Part shown: positions 25,918 to 39,288 of the stretch, piece after piece
How positions within the stretch are numbered: the first letter of the stretch is position 1
How the letters are laid out: each line of letters begins with the position of its first letter
DNA from: Pseudomonas caricapapayae
GTDB lineage: Bacteria; Pseudomonadota; Gammaproteobacteria; Pseudomonadales; Pseudomonadaceae
Reading direction: 5' to 3'
DNA: 64,000 nucleotides
NCBI RefSeq assembly: GCF_001400735.1
Contig: NZ_LJPW01000064.1
Coordinates: 115,127-179,126 of the forward strand
Program-made: the position numbers and the translations under genes
Notes under the pieces: model-generated
What the model was told of the DNA's origin: nothing
The model's database searches: none
Seen by the model: only the letters and a program-made list of their open reading frames with translations

Positions 25918-27559
25918 AGACGCGCTCCTTGAAAGGGTCAATGCCAATACGTTGATAAGTGTCGATAAAGCGCTCGTCTTCGGTACGTTTTTCAACGTAG
26001 ACATCGATCAACTTCTCGATCACGTCCGGCATTGCCTCCTGAGCAAAGGAAGGGCCGAGGATCTTGCCCAGGCTCGCATCGCGGCTCGCGCTGCCGCCCA
26101 ATGAGACCTGATAGAACTCTTCACCTTTCTTGTCCACGCCCAGCACGCCGATATGGCCGACATGATGGTGACCACAGGCATTCATGCAACCGGAAATGTT
26201 CAGGTCCAGCTCACCGATATCGAACAGGTAATCCAGATCGTCGAAGCGGCGCTGGATCGATTCTGCAATCGGAATCGATTTGGCGTTGGCCAGCGAGCAG
26301 AAATCGCCGCCTGGGCAGCAGATGATATCGGTCAGAAGACCAATGTTGGGTGTGGCGAAGCCGTTATCGCGCAGTTCGTTCCACAATGTGAACAGCTCGG
26401 CCTGCTCGACGTCGGCAAGGATGATGTTCTGCTCATGGGAAGTGCGCAACTGACCGAAGCTGTAACGGTCGGCCAGATCGGCGATGGCATCCAGCTGCTT
26501 GTCGGTCACATCGCCTGGTGCAACGCCGGTTGGCTTGAGCGAAAGGGTCACCGCGATGTAGCCCGGCTTCTTGTGAGCCAGCACATTGCGTTGCCGCCAG
26601 CGAGCGAAACCGGGGTGTTGAGCGTCCAGCGCAGCCAGTTCGGTGTGCTGGTCGCTCAGGGTTTTATAGTCAGGATCGACAAAGTGCCGGGAAACGCGCT
26701 GCACTTCTGCCTCGGTCAGGGTGGTCTGACCGCCACGCAGGTGAGCCATTTCGGCCTCTACCTTGGCGGCGAACACTTCAGGCGTCAGTGCCTTGACCAG
26801 AATCTTGATCCGCGCCTTGTACTTGTTGTCACGACGGCCATAACGGTTATAGACCCGCAGAATGGCATCGAGATAGCTCAACAGGTCCTGCCAGGGCAGG
26901 AACTCATTGATGAACGCGCCGACAACCGGCGTACGGCCAAGGCCGCCACCCACCAGAACGCGGAAGCCCAGCTCGCCGGCTTCGTTGCGCAACGGCTCAA
27001 GGCCGATGTCATGCACTTCGATGGCCGCGCGATCACTGGTCGAACCGTTGATTGCGATTTTGAACTTGCGCGGCAGGTAGGCAAATTCCGGGTGGAAAGT
27101 GGTCCACTGACGGACGATTTCACACCATGGCCGTGGGTCCACCAGTTCGTCTGCGGCGACGCCGGCAAACTGATCGGTGGTCACGTTGCGCAGGCAATTG
27201 CCGCTGGTCTGGATGGCGTGCATCTGGACGGTCGCGAGTTCAGCAAGAATGTCTGGCACATCTTCAAGCGCAGGCCAGTTGAACTGCACGTTCTGGCGGG
27301 TACTGATGTGCGCATAGCCCTTGTCGTAGTCACGCGCAATTTTTGCCATCATGCGGGCCTGACGCGATGTCAGCTGGCCGTATGGAACAGCGACGCGCAA
27401 CATCGGCGCGAAGCGCTGGACATAAAGGCCGTTTTGCAGGCGCAACGGTCGAAACTCTTCCTCGCTCAGCTCCCCGGCCAGATAGCGTCGGGTCTGATCC
27501 CGGAACTGCTTGACGCGGTCCTCGATGATCTTCTGATCGTAATCGTCGTATACGTACAT
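25901..27559 (-). CDS. cysI: Sulfite reductase hemoprotein CysI
   Basis: A 552-residue nitrite/sulfite reductase. It has the duplicated ferredoxin-like/siroheme domains, with THSTRQ-type block YAHISTRQNVQFNW and SGNCLRNVTTD. The four cysteines for the 4Fe-4S/siroheme centre are Cys415, Cys421 (CCPGGDFCSL), Cys458 and Cys462 (SGCMNACGHHH). It reduces sulfite to sulfide for cysteine synthesis. The ATG at 27559 (MYVYDDYDQKII) is chosen because it begins the conserved N-terminus; an upstream in-frame extension runs through a leader hairpin. Its partner is the overlapping DUF934 gene. No flavoprotein subunit is nearby, as usual in Pseudomonas. Confidence 0.92.
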   Translation of the reverse strand: MYVYDDYDQKIIEDRVKQFRDQTRRYLAGELSEEEFRPLRLQNGLYVQRFAPMLRVAVPYGQLTSRQARMMAKIARDYDKGYAHISTRQNVQFNWPALEDVPDILAELATVQMHAIQTSGNCLRNVTTDQFAGVAADELVDPRPWCEIVRQWTTFHPEFAYLPRKFKIAINGSTSDRAAIEVHDIGLEPLRNEAGELGFRVLVGGGLGRTPVVGAFINEFLPWQDLLSYLDAILRVYNRYGRRDNKYKARIKILVKALTPEVFAAKVEAEMAHLRGGQTTLTEAEVQRVSRHFVDPDYKTLSDQHTELAALDAQHPGFARWRQRNVLAHKKPGYIAVTLSLKPTGVAPGDVTDKQLDAIADLADRYSFGQLRTSHEQNIILADVEQAELFTLWNELRDNGFATPNIGLLTDIICCPGGDFCSLANAKSIPIAESIQRRFDDLDYLFDIGELDLNISGCMNACGHHHVGHIGVLGVDKKGEEFYQVSLGGSASRDASLGKILGPSFAQEAMPDVIEKLIDVYVEKRTEDERFIDTYQRIGIDPFKERVYAANH

Positions 27560-27584
27560 ATAGATCCTGTTCTCAGGCTTCGTC

Positions 27585-27639
27585 ATGAAGCAGGGCGGTG
27601 GCGTCAGTGCGGACACAAGCCCGCTGTTGCCTGCTTCAT
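27585..27639 (-). promoter_or_regulatory. Long-range hairpin in the cysI leader
   Basis: On the minus strand ATGAAGCAGG and CCTGCTTCAT are exact 10-base complements separated by 35 bases, ending 25 bases before the cysI ATG. The second arm can instead pair with a GAAGC just downstream (GCTTC-ATGAC-GAAGC), so two mutually exclusive folds are possible. I do not recognise a known riboswitch. The rest of the 333-bp gap (27560-27892) is AT-rich around 27715-27765 and probably holds the cysI promoter. Confidence 0.5.
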
Positions 27640-27892
27640 CTGGTCAATTCTGCGCGCACGGCCGCGCACTCCCCGGGGAGCGAAGGCGACGATAGCAGTT
27701 TGCAGATATCGATAAAAGTGATGTTTATATATATGCAAATCACTAAAAGCGATAAGCAAAAAGTGCCTGCTCATGTCCCTGCTTGCCGTGTGGGCAAGAC
27801 TCGACTTAACTATGCATTGACCGATGCCGAATGAGTGTCGTAACCCTACATTTCATATGCAATCACCCACAAGACCGACAAGAGGCGATGCG

Positions 27893-28006
27893 ATGAGCAA
27901 GCACCCCAAAGTAACCAAGCCGGGCAGATCCGTGGACACCTGGGCCATTCTATTCATTGTCATTCTGGCAGTGGGCGCCGCAATGTTCTGGGCCAGTAGT
28001 CAGTGA
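27893..28006 (+). CDS. Small single-span membrane protein (37 residues)
   Basis: The 37-residue product has a charged start (MSKHPKVTKPGRSVD), one hydrophobic helix at about residues 17-33 (WAILFIVILAVGAAMFW) and a short ASSQ tail. AGAGG lies 7 bases before the ATG, a good ribosome site. The basic N-terminus predicts it stays in the cytoplasm. It is divergent from cysI and 100 bp upstream of a periplasmic binding-protein gene. I do not recognise a family. Codon choice and the clean ribosome site make a real gene likely. Confidence 0.65.
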   Translation: MSKHPKVTKPGRSVDTWAILFIVILAVGAAMFWASSQ

Positions 28007-28106
28007 CAAGCTGAATAAACAATCTGCCGGAGTCTCCAGAACCTTGCTGTAGCAGCCGATAACCCGCGTGTAGCGACAAATTCGTGCTACTTCAAGGTTC
28101 GTTGAT

Positions 28107-29207
28107 ATGAAGGCGCTATTTGCGCGGTGTCTGCTGCTGTGCAGCTTTTTTTGGGCTGCGTCTGCACCTGCCGCCTCGGTGATATTTCTCAGTCCCGGTT
28201 CGGAAACCGATGGCTATTGGCAGAGCCATGCCCGAGTGATGCAGACGGCAGCCGATACCACCGGTATGTCGCTGAAAATTCTCTATACCGATCGCGACAC
28301 CCGAAAGCTGCTCGCCATGGCGCGAGAGGTGCTGCAAGGGTACGTGCGTCCGGATTACCTGATGTTTTCCAACGAGCTGAATGTCGCCCCCGAGATCCTG
28401 CGTATGTCTACCGGCAGCGGGGTAAAGCTGTTTGCGGTCAACAACACGCTGACGGCGGATCAGATTCGTATCCTGGGTGACTTGCCGTCACGCTATCCGG
28501 ATTTTATCGGCAGTCTTGTGGGCAATGATGAAGATGGCGGCTACCTGACCGCGAAGAGGCTTATCAGTCTGGCTCACCCGCCCGCAGACGGTCAGGTAAT
28601 CGAAATGCTCGCGTTCTCCGGGACCAACACTACGCCGGTTTCCCTTTTGCGTGAAAAGGGCATGCTGCGCGCCCTTTCAGAGCACCCCGAAGTGCACTTG
28701 CGGCAAATCGCGCTGGGGGGATGGCGGCGTGACCGCGCGCTTGAACAAGCGCGTGTATTGTTCAAGCGCTACCCGAACACCCGGCTGGTGTGGGCTGCCA
28801 ACGAGCAGATGGCGTTCGGTGCGATGGACGCACTGCGGGAAAAAGGAGGAAAGCCGGGCAATGAAGTGCTGTTCAGTGCAATCAACGGCACATCGCTTTC
28901 CCTGCAGGCACAACTGACTGGCAGTCTGAGCGTAGTGGCTACCGGGCATTTCACCCTGGGTGGATGGGCCATCATCCTGCTGCATCGCTATGAGACGGCC
29001 TATCGACAAACCTGGCAACACGTGGGCGCACGCACGATTGACGTACTGCATCTGGTCGAGCCACAGGACACGCAACGCTTTCTGAACGCGACTCGCGACG
29101 AGCGCTATCGGCTCGACACCCAAGCGTTCAATGTGGGGGCTTTTGGCGAAGAATCACCGTTTTCCTTGAAAAGCATGCTGCCGCCTGATCGCTCGGGCGG
29201 CAGATAA
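28107..29207 (+). CDS. Orphan periplasmic sugar-binding-like protein
   Basis: A 366-residue protein with a signal peptide (residues 1-23, LLLCSFFWAASAPAAS) and a periplasmic-binding-protein type I fold: VIFLSPGSETDGYWQSHARVMQTAA, FAVNNTLTA, GSLVGNDEDGGYLTAKRLI, VWAANEQMAFGAMDALREKGG and VVATGHFTLGGW. It resembles ribose/AI-2-type binding proteins. No permease or ATPase gene lies next to it, so it may feed a sensor kinase or cyclase elsewhere, as some such proteins do. The 3' end contains a GC-rich hairpin formed by its own last codons. Confidence 0.82.
   Translation: MKALFARCLLLCSFFWAASAPAASVIFLSPGSETDGYWQSHARVMQTAADTTGMSLKILYTDRDTRKLLAMAREVLQGYVRPDYLMFSNELNVAPEILRMSTGSGVKLFAVNNTLTADQIRILGDLPSRYPDFIGSLVGNDEDGGYLTAKRLISLAHPPADGQVIEMLAFSGTNTTPVSLLREKGMLRALSEHPEVHLRQIALGGWRRDRALEQARVLFKRYPNTRLVWAANEQMAFGAMDALREKGGKPGNEVLFSAINGTSLSLQAQLTGSLSVVATGHFTLGGWAIILLHRYETAYRQTWQHVGARTIDVLHLVEPQDTQRFLNATRDERYRLDTQAFNVGAFGEESPFSLKSMLPPDRSGGR
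29178..29203. other. Hairpin in the last codons of the binding-protein gene, facing metH
   Basis: Arms CTGCCGCC and GGCGGCAG pair over 8 bp around a 10-base loop, inside the codons for LPPDRSGG and ending one base before the TAA. It lies between convergent genes whose stops are only 11 bp apart. There is no T-run on either side, so intrinsic termination is doubtful. Confidence 0.5.
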
Positions 29208-29218
29208 CCGGTCAGCGC

Positions 29219-32938
<3,720 letters not shown>

Positions 32939-33095
32939 GGGGGCTACCTTGAGAAGGTCGATACTTTAAAGGACGGGATGATAGCAAACCGGAAAGGTTT
33001 TGGTGGTGTTGCGCCTTTTGCATGAAAATCATTCATGTTGATCGCGATGAGGCCCGAGTAGAATTGTGCCATTTTAATATCAGGGCCTACGGGAT

Positions 33096-35402
33096 ATGCC
33101 GCACCGTTTGTTGGCAAGTGTCATCTTGCTTTTTATCTGCTGTGCTGCCCAGGCCCAGACACCCTCCGCTACACCTGCACCCCCGGCCATCTCCTATGTA
33201 AAGGATATTCAGCCGATCCTCACCCAGAAATGCGTAGCTTGCCATGCCTGCAACGATGCTCCCTGCCAACTGAATCTGGGCAGTGGAGAGGGCGTGAGCC
33301 GTGGTGCGAGCAAAACCCCGGTGTATCAGGGCGAACGCAGTGAGGCGGTGGCGCCGACCCGGCTGTTTTACGACGCACGTGATACCGATGCATGGCGCGG
33401 TAAGGGCTTCTACTCAGTGCTGGAGGCTCAGGGCAGCCAGGCAGCACTGATGGCGCGCATGATTGATCTCGGGCGTAGCGCGCCGTTGCCTGCCAACAGC
33501 AAAATCCCGAATGAGATTGCACTGGGTATCAATCGCGAAAATGTCTGTCCGTTGCCCGGCGAATTCGACGCCTATGCTGCTGCTCATGCGCAACAAGGCA
33601 TGCCGCTGGCCGTGGCCGGCCTTACCGACGCCGAATACCAGGCGCTGCAGCGCTGGCTGGCTGCCGGTGCGCCAGTCGAGCAACAGGCCATTACTCCGAG
33701 CGTTGCCGAGACGGCGCAAATCAATGCCTGGGAGGCGCTGCTCAATCAGCCAGGCGCGAACCAGGCACTGGTCGGCCGCTGGCTGTTCGAGCACCTGTTT
33801 CTGGCGCATATCTATTTCGAAGACGGTGAAGCGGGGCATTTTTTCCAGTGGGTACGCTCGCGTACTCCAAGCGGCAAACCTGTCGATCTGATCGCGACCC
33901 GGCGTCCCGACGACGATCCGGGCAGTGACGTCTATTACCGACTCGTCCCCGTACAGGGTGTGATCGTTCACAAGACTCACATTACCTATGCCATGAGCCC
34001 GCAGAAGCTGGGGAGGGTCAGGCAGTTGTTCTATGGCAGCGACTGGAAAGTCAACGCCTTGCCGGGCTACGGGCCGGGTCATCGGGCCAATCCGTTTCTG
34101 ACCTTCGAAGCGATTCCAGCAGCGGCGCGTTATCAGTTCATGCTCGATAACGCTGAGTACTTTGTCCGCACCTTCATTCGCGGGCCGGTCTGTCGCGGGC
34201 AGATTGCGACCGATGTGATTCGTGATCAGTTCTGGGTGTTGTTTCAGGACCCGTCGCGCGACCGGTATATCACCGATGCTAGCTATCGTGGGCAGGCGAC
34301 GCCTTTGCTGGCCATGCCAGGTCAGAACGACGACGTTGGCAGCGTGCTCAGCCTGTGGCTGTCTTATCGGGACCGGCGCAACCAGTATGAAGACCTGCGT
34401 CGCGATAACTACGCGAAAATGCCCGCGCCGGGGTGGAGTACGCTGTGGGCTGGCAATGACAACGCCTTGCTGACTGTTTTCCGTCATTTCGACAGTGCGT
34501 CTGTCAATAAAGGCCTGATTGGCGATGTGCCGCACTCCATGTGGTTGTTCGACTTCCCGCTGCTGGAGCGCACCTATTACCAGTTGGCAGTGAACTTCGA
34601 CGTCTATGGCAACGTGTCGCATCAAGCCCAGACGCGGTTGTATTTCGACCTGATTCGCAACGGTGCTGAAATCAACTTCCTGCGCCTGATGCCTGCCGAT
34701 CTGCGTGAAGGCATGCTCGACGATCTTTACCAGGATGGCGGCAAGATCAAGATGTGGCTGGATTACCAGAAGATCGATGACGATACGCCGAGCGGTATCA
34801 AGCTCGATGAAAAGGCACCGCAGCGCGACTTTGCGTTCAAACTGATCGAGCGTGCGGGCAGCCTGAACGCCGCGCCGGATCCGATCAATCGCTGTAGCGG
34901 GGCGTATTGCTCGCGTCCGGACCTCGACCGCGGCTTTGCCCAGGCTGAGCAGGTGCTTAGCCGTTTGACGTCACGCCCGGCGGCGGGCCTGAAAGTCATC
35001 GATCAATTGCCGGAAGCGAGCATGTTGCGCATCGAGGGCAGTAACGGCAAGCGTTTGATCTACAGCATGCTGCGTAACCGCGCGCACAGCAACGTGGCGT
35101 TTCTGCTGGGCGAGTCGTATCGCTATATACCGGGTCTGGACACACTGACTGTCTATCCTGGGGTACTCAGCAGCTACCCGAACTTCATATTCAACATTCC
35201 GGTCGCCCAGGTGTCTGCTTTTGTCGATGCCATGGAGCAAAGCAAGGATCAGACGAGCTTCGAGCAAATCGTGCAGCGCTGGGGCGTGCGCCGGACTCAT
35301 CCGCTGTTCTGGACCTATTTTCACGATCTGAACCGCTATATTCAGGAAACTGAACCACGCGAAGCAGGTGTACTGGATATGAATCGCTACGAAAACCTCT
35401 GA
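33096..35402 (+). CDS. cti: Periplasmic fatty-acid cis/trans isomerase Cti
   Basis: A 768-residue haem enzyme. It has a signal peptide (residues 1-20, LLASVILLFICCAAQA) and a c-type haem motif Cys46-x2-Cys49-His50 (KCVACHACND). The remainder matches the Cti family: LFYDARDTDAWRGKGFYSVL, WLFEHLFLAHIYFEDG and IPVAQVSAFVDAM. Cti converts cis-unsaturated phospholipid acyl chains to trans, which quickly stiffens the membrane under solvent or heat stress. It is a hallmark of Pseudomonas and a few relatives. It is divergent from metH; the following acyltransferase gene begins 180 bp later. Confidence 0.95.
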   Translation: MPHRLLASVILLFICCAAQAQTPSATPAPPAISYVKDIQPILTQKCVACHACNDAPCQLNLGSGEGVSRGASKTPVYQGERSEAVAPTRLFYDARDTDAWRGKGFYSVLEAQGSQAALMARMIDLGRSAPLPANSKIPNEIALGINRENVCPLPGEFDAYAAAHAQQGMPLAVAGLTDAEYQALQRWLAAGAPVEQQAITPSVAETAQINAWEALLNQPGANQALVGRWLFEHLFLAHIYFEDGEAGHFFQWVRSRTPSGKPVDLIATRRPDDDPGSDVYYRLVPVQGVIVHKTHITYAMSPQKLGRVRQLFYGSDWKVNALPGYGPGHRANPFLTFEAIPAAARYQFMLDNAEYFVRTFIRGPVCRGQIATDVIRDQFWVLFQDPSRDRYITDASYRGQATPLLAMPGQNDDVGSVLSLWLSYRDRRNQYEDLRRDNYAKMPAPGWSTLWAGNDNALLTVFRHFDSASVNKGLIGDVPHSMWLFDFPLLERTYYQLAVNFDVYGNVSHQAQTRLYFDLIRNGAEINFLRLMPADLREGMLDDLYQDGGKIKMWLDYQKIDDDTPSGIKLDEKAPQRDFAFKLIERAGSLNAAPDPINRCSGAYCSRPDLDRGFAQAEQVLSRLTSRPAAGLKVIDQLPEASMLRIEGSNGKRLIYSMLRNRAHSNVAFLLGESYRYIPGLDTLTVYPGVLSSYPNFIFNIPVAQVSAFVDAMEQSKDQTSFEQIVQRWGVRRTHPLFWTYFHDLNRYIQETEPREAGVLDMNRYENL

Positions 35403-35582
35403 AAACAGGGGGCTTGCGCCGCAGACCCCACGTGGAACATGGCCTGCAGCCATCGTTACTTCCTGAACGAAACGTATCTTGGGCGACCTTTTTTTTGAAA
35501 CAGTGGTCCGAAATGGTGCGCGTCATCGACCGGTCCGTCGAACCGTCGATGATTGAAAGTCAGGCAGTAGAGGTTTCTTGTG

Positions 35583-36605
35583 ATGTTGATTTCAGTTCAG
35601 GCCCTACGGGCGTTCGCAGCGTGGGTCGTGGTGTGCCATCACTTCATGCAGATTTTTTTCGATTTCAAGGCCAGTGGCCCGGTGGGCCAGTTCTTTGTGT
35701 CAAAAGGCGCGGTCGGGGTCGATATCTTTTTTGTCATCAGCGGTCTGGTTATCTTTTTGTCTACGCAGAACAGTGATATGCCTGCACGGCGGTTCATTCT
35801 GCATCGCCTGATTCGCATTGTTCCCGCTTACTGGCTGTACACCGCCGCCATGGCGTTGCTGTTGCTGATCGCTGCACCGATGCTCCCGCACCAGGTGATC
35901 GGCTGGCAGAACTTCCTCCTGTCACTGGTGTTTATTCCGTCCGAAAATCCCGGAGGCTACGGGCTGTATCCGACGCTCAACGTCGGCTGGACGCTCAATT
36001 ATGAAATGTTTTTCTACCTTCTGTTCTCGATGGTGTTTCTTTTTCGGCAACGTCATCGACCACTGATCATTGCTGCCGCACTGTTTGCCGTCAGCGAGGT
36101 TCTGGCCCGTGCCGGATTGATCAGCCGGTTCTACGGCAATGACATCATTTACGAATTCCTGCTGGGTATCGGCATTGGCATTCTCTATCGCCGTGGCTGG
36201 ATCAGGCAGGCGCGATGGCTGCCGCTGGCGGGTATTGCGGTAGGGCTGTATGCGATCAACCACCTGACCAACGAGCAGCGCCTGCTCAACTGGGGCCTGC
36301 CCAGCGCCTTGATTGTGTTGTCGTGTATCTCGCTGGAGCCTTATTTCCAGGGCAATCGTCTGCTCAAGGTGCTGGGGGACTGTTCTTATTCTGTCTACCT
36401 GCTGCACGTGCTGGTGCTGTACGGCGGCTTGCTGATGGCGCAACGCTTTGGGCTCAGCCCCTATGTGGTCTTCGCGTTCTGCGTTCCGATCATCGCCATC
36501 GGTGCCTGGGTCAGTTATGAGTGGATCGAGAAAGGCCTCTATCGTCGGATGAAGGGCTGGCTGGATGGACGTCGAACGCTCAGTCGCGCGCAAGCATTAA
36601 CCTGA
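35583..36605 (+). CDS. Acyltransferase family 3 membrane protein
   Basis: A 340-residue polytopic protein of the acyltransferase-3 (OatA/NodX) family. The N-terminal signature is [19 protein letters not shown], followed by [39 protein letters not shown] and [17 protein letters not shown]. About ten hydrophobic segments are seen, as in the family. Such proteins O-acetylate or O-succinylate cell-surface polysaccharides; the acceptor is unknown. The ATG at 35583 has AGAGG eight bases upstream and is preferred to the adjacent GTG. It stands between cti and nfuA without a clear operon partner. Confidence 0.88.
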   Translation: MLISVQALRAFAAWVVVCHHFMQIFFDFKASGPVGQFFVSKGAVGVDIFFVISGLVIFLSTQNSDMPARRFILHRLIRIVPAYWLYTAAMALLLLIAAPMLPHQVIGWQNFLLSLVFIPSENPGGYGLYPTLNVGWTLNYEMFFYLLFSMVFLFRQRHRPLIIAAALFAVSEVLARAGLISRFYGNDIIYEFLLGIGIGILYRRGWIRQARWLPLAGIAVGLYAINHLTNEQRLLNWGLPSALIVLSCISLEPYFQGNRLLKVLGDCSYSVYLLHVLVLYGGLLMAQRFGLSPYVVFAFCVPIIAIGAWVSYEWIEKGLYRRMKGWLDGRRTLSRAQALT

Positions 36606-36675
36606 CAAAAATACTGGGACTTTGTGTGACGCGGCCGATTGGCGTAAACTGCTGGCACGTCTGCGAGGAATTTTC

Positions 36676-37269
36676 ATGACCGCTATCACTATTACCGATG
36701 CCGCCCACGATTATCTGGCCGATCTGCTGGAAAAGCAGAATACCCCGGGCATAGGCATCCGGGTATTTATCACCCAGCCCGGCACTCAGTACGCCGAAAC
36801 CTGCATCGCTTACTGCAAGCCGGGTGAAGAAAAGCCGGAAGACAAGGCCATCGGCCTGAAAAGCTTCACTGCCTGGATCGATGGTTTCAGTGAAGCCTTT
36901 CTGGATGATGCCGTGGTTGACTATGCCACTGATCGCATGGGCGGCCAGCTGACCATCAAGGCACCCAATGCCAAAGTGCCTATGGTCAATGCCGACAGCC
37001 CGATCAATGAGCGCATCAACTATTATCTGCAAACCGAGATCAATCCGGGCCTTGCCAGCCATGGTGGTCAGGTGACACTGATCGATGTGGTTGAAGAAGA
37101 AACCAGGAATATTGCCGTCCTGCAGTTCGGTGGCGGTTGCCAGGGCTGCGGTCAGGCTGACGTCACGCTGAAGGAAGGCATCGAGCGCACGTTGCTTGAG
37201 CGCATTCCCGAGCTGTCCGGCGTTCGCGATGTCACAGACCACACGCAGAAAGAAAACGCTTATTACTAA
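36676..37269 (+). CDS. nfuA: Fe-S cluster carrier NfuA
   Basis: A 197-residue protein with two domains. Residues 1-100 are an A-type carrier-like domain, degenerate as in other NfuA. Residues about 110-180 are a Nfu domain with the cluster-binding Cys-x2-Cys in [19 protein letters not shown]. NfuA transfers 4Fe-4S clusters to target enzymes and helps repair under oxidative stress. The ATG at 36676 follows GAGGAATTTTC, a good ribosome site. A strong bidirectional terminator follows. Confidence 0.95.
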   Translation: MTAITITDAAHDYLADLLEKQNTPGIGIRVFITQPGTQYAETCIAYCKPGEEKPEDKAIGLKSFTAWIDGFSEAFLDDAVVDYATDRMGGQLTIKAPNAKVPMVNADSPINERINYYLQTEINPGLASHGGQVTLIDVVEEETRNIAVLQFGGGCQGCGQADVTLKEGIERTLLERIPELSGVRDVTDHTQKENAYY

Positions 37270-37292
37270 GCGGGTCCCTGTTGCATAAAAAG

Positions 37293-37316
37293 CGCCCTGA
37301 TTGTTCAGGGCGTTTT
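37293..37316. terminator. Bidirectional terminator between nfuA and liuD
   Basis: Arms CGCCCTGA and TCAGGGCG pair perfectly around TTGT. TTTT follows on the plus strand, and AAAAAG precedes it, giving a T-run on the minus strand too. It can therefore end both nfuA and the liu transcript. Confidence 0.85.
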
Positions 37317-37338
37317 CATGTTCGGCAGCCAGCGGATG

Positions 37339-39288
37339 TCAGTCCATCTCCACCAGCACTGCGCCTTCTGTGACCATTTCACCCTCGCGGCAGTAGAGCG
37401 CTGAAATCACGCCGGCCCTGGCTGCGCGGATGCTGTGTTCCATCTTCATGGCTTCCAGCACCACCAGTTGCGCTCCGCACTCGACCGCCTGGCCCACTTC
37501 AACCAGCACACGCACGATGCCGCCATTCATCGGCGCTTTCAGACCGCCGTGCTGACCCTCAGCGGCATCTGTCTGAGCAATGGAGTCCAGCCTGCTGACG
37601 GTGTACAGATCGCCTTGCCAGGCTAGATAAAGCGTATCGCCACGACGTATCGCCAGATGTGTGCGGCGCGTTCCGTCGTGCTCGACATGCAGATGCTCGC
37701 CGACGAGCTTGAACAGCGGGGCGCTACTGTCGCGCAAGCAGACGCTTCGCGTCTGGCCGTTGCAGTTCAGTTGCAGATCTGTTTCCGCAGGCAGTCCGGC
37801 ACGAAAGCCTGTGGCAACGGCCCAGGGCGAGTGCACATCGGCCTGATCGATTCGTGCCGGTTCACTCTGGCGATAGGCCTCGGCAGCGGCCTGCCAGAAC
37901 GTTGCGCACAGCTCGCTGGCTGGCGGCAACAATGCAGTCTGATGGCGAGGGATGAAGCCGGTATCCAGTTCGGCGGCAGCAAACGCTGGATCGGCGATGA
38001 TTCTGCGCAGGAACGCCAGGTTGGTCCTGACACCACCCACAGCGAACTCATCCAGCATGCCCAACAGGCGAAGGCGCGCTTGTTCACGGTTTTCGCCCCA
38101 CGCAATCAGCTTGCCGAGCATAGGATCATAGAAGGGTGAAATGCTATCGCCCTCGGCAACGCCGCTGTCCACACGCCTGCCGAGGCCGGGTACAGGCTCT
38201 TTGTAGAGCGTCAGCGTGCCGGTTGCTGGCAGAAAGTCATTGGCCGGGTCTTCGGCATACAGCCGGACTTCGATGGCGTGACCAATCAGCGGCACTTGCT
38301 CTTGGGTAATGGGCAGCGGCTCACCTCTGGCGACTCTGATCTGCCATTCGACCAGGTCCAGTCCGGTGATGTACTCGGTCACCGGGTGTTCCACTTGCAG
38401 GCGCGTATTCATCTCCATGAAGAAAAACTCGCCGCGTGCATCCAGCAGGAACTCTACCGTGCCTGCACCTACATAGCCGATGGCCTGAGCAGCCTTGACC
38501 GCCGCGTCACCCATTGCCTTGCGCAATTGCGGTGTCAGACCGGGTGCTGGCGCTTCTTCAACGACTTTCTGGTGTCGACGCTGAATCGAGCAGTCGCGTT
38601 CATTCAGGTAGAGACAGTGACCGTGGCGGTCGGCAAATACCTGAATCTCGACATGACGTGGAGTGAGTACGTATTTCTCTACCAGCATCCGCCCATCACC
38701 GAACGAGGAGAGCGCCTCCCGCTGAGCGGAGGCCAGCGCTTCGGCCAGTTCGCCGGTGTGTTCAACCACCTTCATGCCTTTGCCACCGCCACCTGCCGTG
38801 GCTTTCAACAGCACCGGGTAACCGATGCGCTCGGCGGCGGCGCGGAACGTCTCGATGTCTTGTTCATCCCCGTGATAGCCAGGCACCAACGGCACACCTG
38901 CCTGTTCCATCAACGACTTGGCTGCGGATTTGCTGCCCATGGCGTCAATGGCAGAGGCGGGCGGCCCGAGGAAGATCAACCCGGCCTCTTCAATAGCGCG
39001 CGCGAAGTCGGCATTTTCGGACAAAAAACCATAGCCAGGGTGGATCGCTTGCGCGCCGCTAGCCTTGGCGGCGTCGATAAGCTTGTCGATCGCCAGGTAG
39101 CTCTCTGCAGCCTTGCTGCCCCCCAGGTTGACGCAAATGTCGGCTTCGCGGCTATGACGCGCGTTCCGGTCGATGGCGCTGTGCACGGCGACCGTGGTCA
39201 GCCCCATGTTTTTCGCGGTCCGCATGATGCGACAGGCAATTTCACCACGATTGGCGATCAGTAATGAAGTCAGCTCGGGCGTGCTCAT
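37339..39288 (-). CDS. liuD: Methylcrotonyl-CoA carboxylase biotin subunit LiuD
   Basis: A 649-residue biotin-carrying carboxylase. The biotin carboxylase half has LLIANRGEIACRIMRTAK, ATP-grasp residues in KATAGGGGKGM and the catalytic block FLEMNTRLQVEHPVTE-like FMEMNTRLQVEHPVTE. The C-terminal biotinyl domain ends with the attachment site EAMKMEH near residue 617. With LiuB it carboxylates 3-methylcrotonyl-CoA in leucine breakdown. The ATG overlaps the liuC stop by 4 bp (ATGA), so the two are coupled. Context in the liu cluster decides it over acetyl- or propionyl-CoA carboxylase. Confidence 0.95.
   Translation of the reverse strand: MSTPELTSLLIANRGEIACRIMRTAKNMGLTTVAVHSAIDRNARHSREADICVNLGGSKAAESYLAIDKLIDAAKASGAQAIHPGYGFLSENADFARAIEEAGLIFLGPPASAIDAMGSKSAAKSLMEQAGVPLVPGYHGDEQDIETFRAAAERIGYPVLLKATAGGGGKGMKVVEHTGELAEALASAQREALSSFGDGRMLVEKYVLTPRHVEIQVFADRHGHCLYLNERDCSIQRRHQKVVEEAPAPGLTPQLRKAMGDAAVKAAQAIGYVGAGTVEFLLDARGEFFFMEMNTRLQVEHPVTEYITGLDLVEWQIRVARGEPLPITQEQVPLIGHAIEVRLYAEDPANDFLPATGTLTLYKEPVPGLGRRVDSGVAEGDSISPFYDPMLGKLIAWGENREQARLRLLGMLDEFAVGGVRTNLAFLRRIIADPAFAAAELDTGFIPRHQTALLPPASELCATFWQAAAEAYRQSEPARIDQADVHSPWAVATGFRAGLPAETDLQLNCNGQTRSVCLRDSSAPLFKLVGEHLHVEHDGTRRTHLAIRRGDTLYLAWQGDLYTVSRLDSIAQTDAAEGQHGGLKAPMNGGIVRVLVEVGQAVECGAQLVVLEAMKMEHSIRAARAGVISALYCREGEMVTEGAVLVEMD

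Noticed and set aside
26153..27715. 520-codon open frame antisense to cysI
   Set aside because: Opposite to a fully conserved sulfite reductase; no motif, no ribosome site of note, and composition typical of an antisense shadow.
28055..28095. Inverted repeat GTAGC...GCTAC before the binding-protein gene
   Set aside because: Only 5-bp arms with a 10-base loop; could occur by chance and is not next to a promoter I can identify.
32939..33095. Cobalamin riboswitch before metH
   Set aside because: The metH-cti gap is only 157 bp and I saw no B12-box-like or multi-stem structure of the needed length.
33414..34625. 403-codon frame antisense to cti
   Set aside because: Low-complexity Arg/Gln-rich translation opposite a conserved enzyme.
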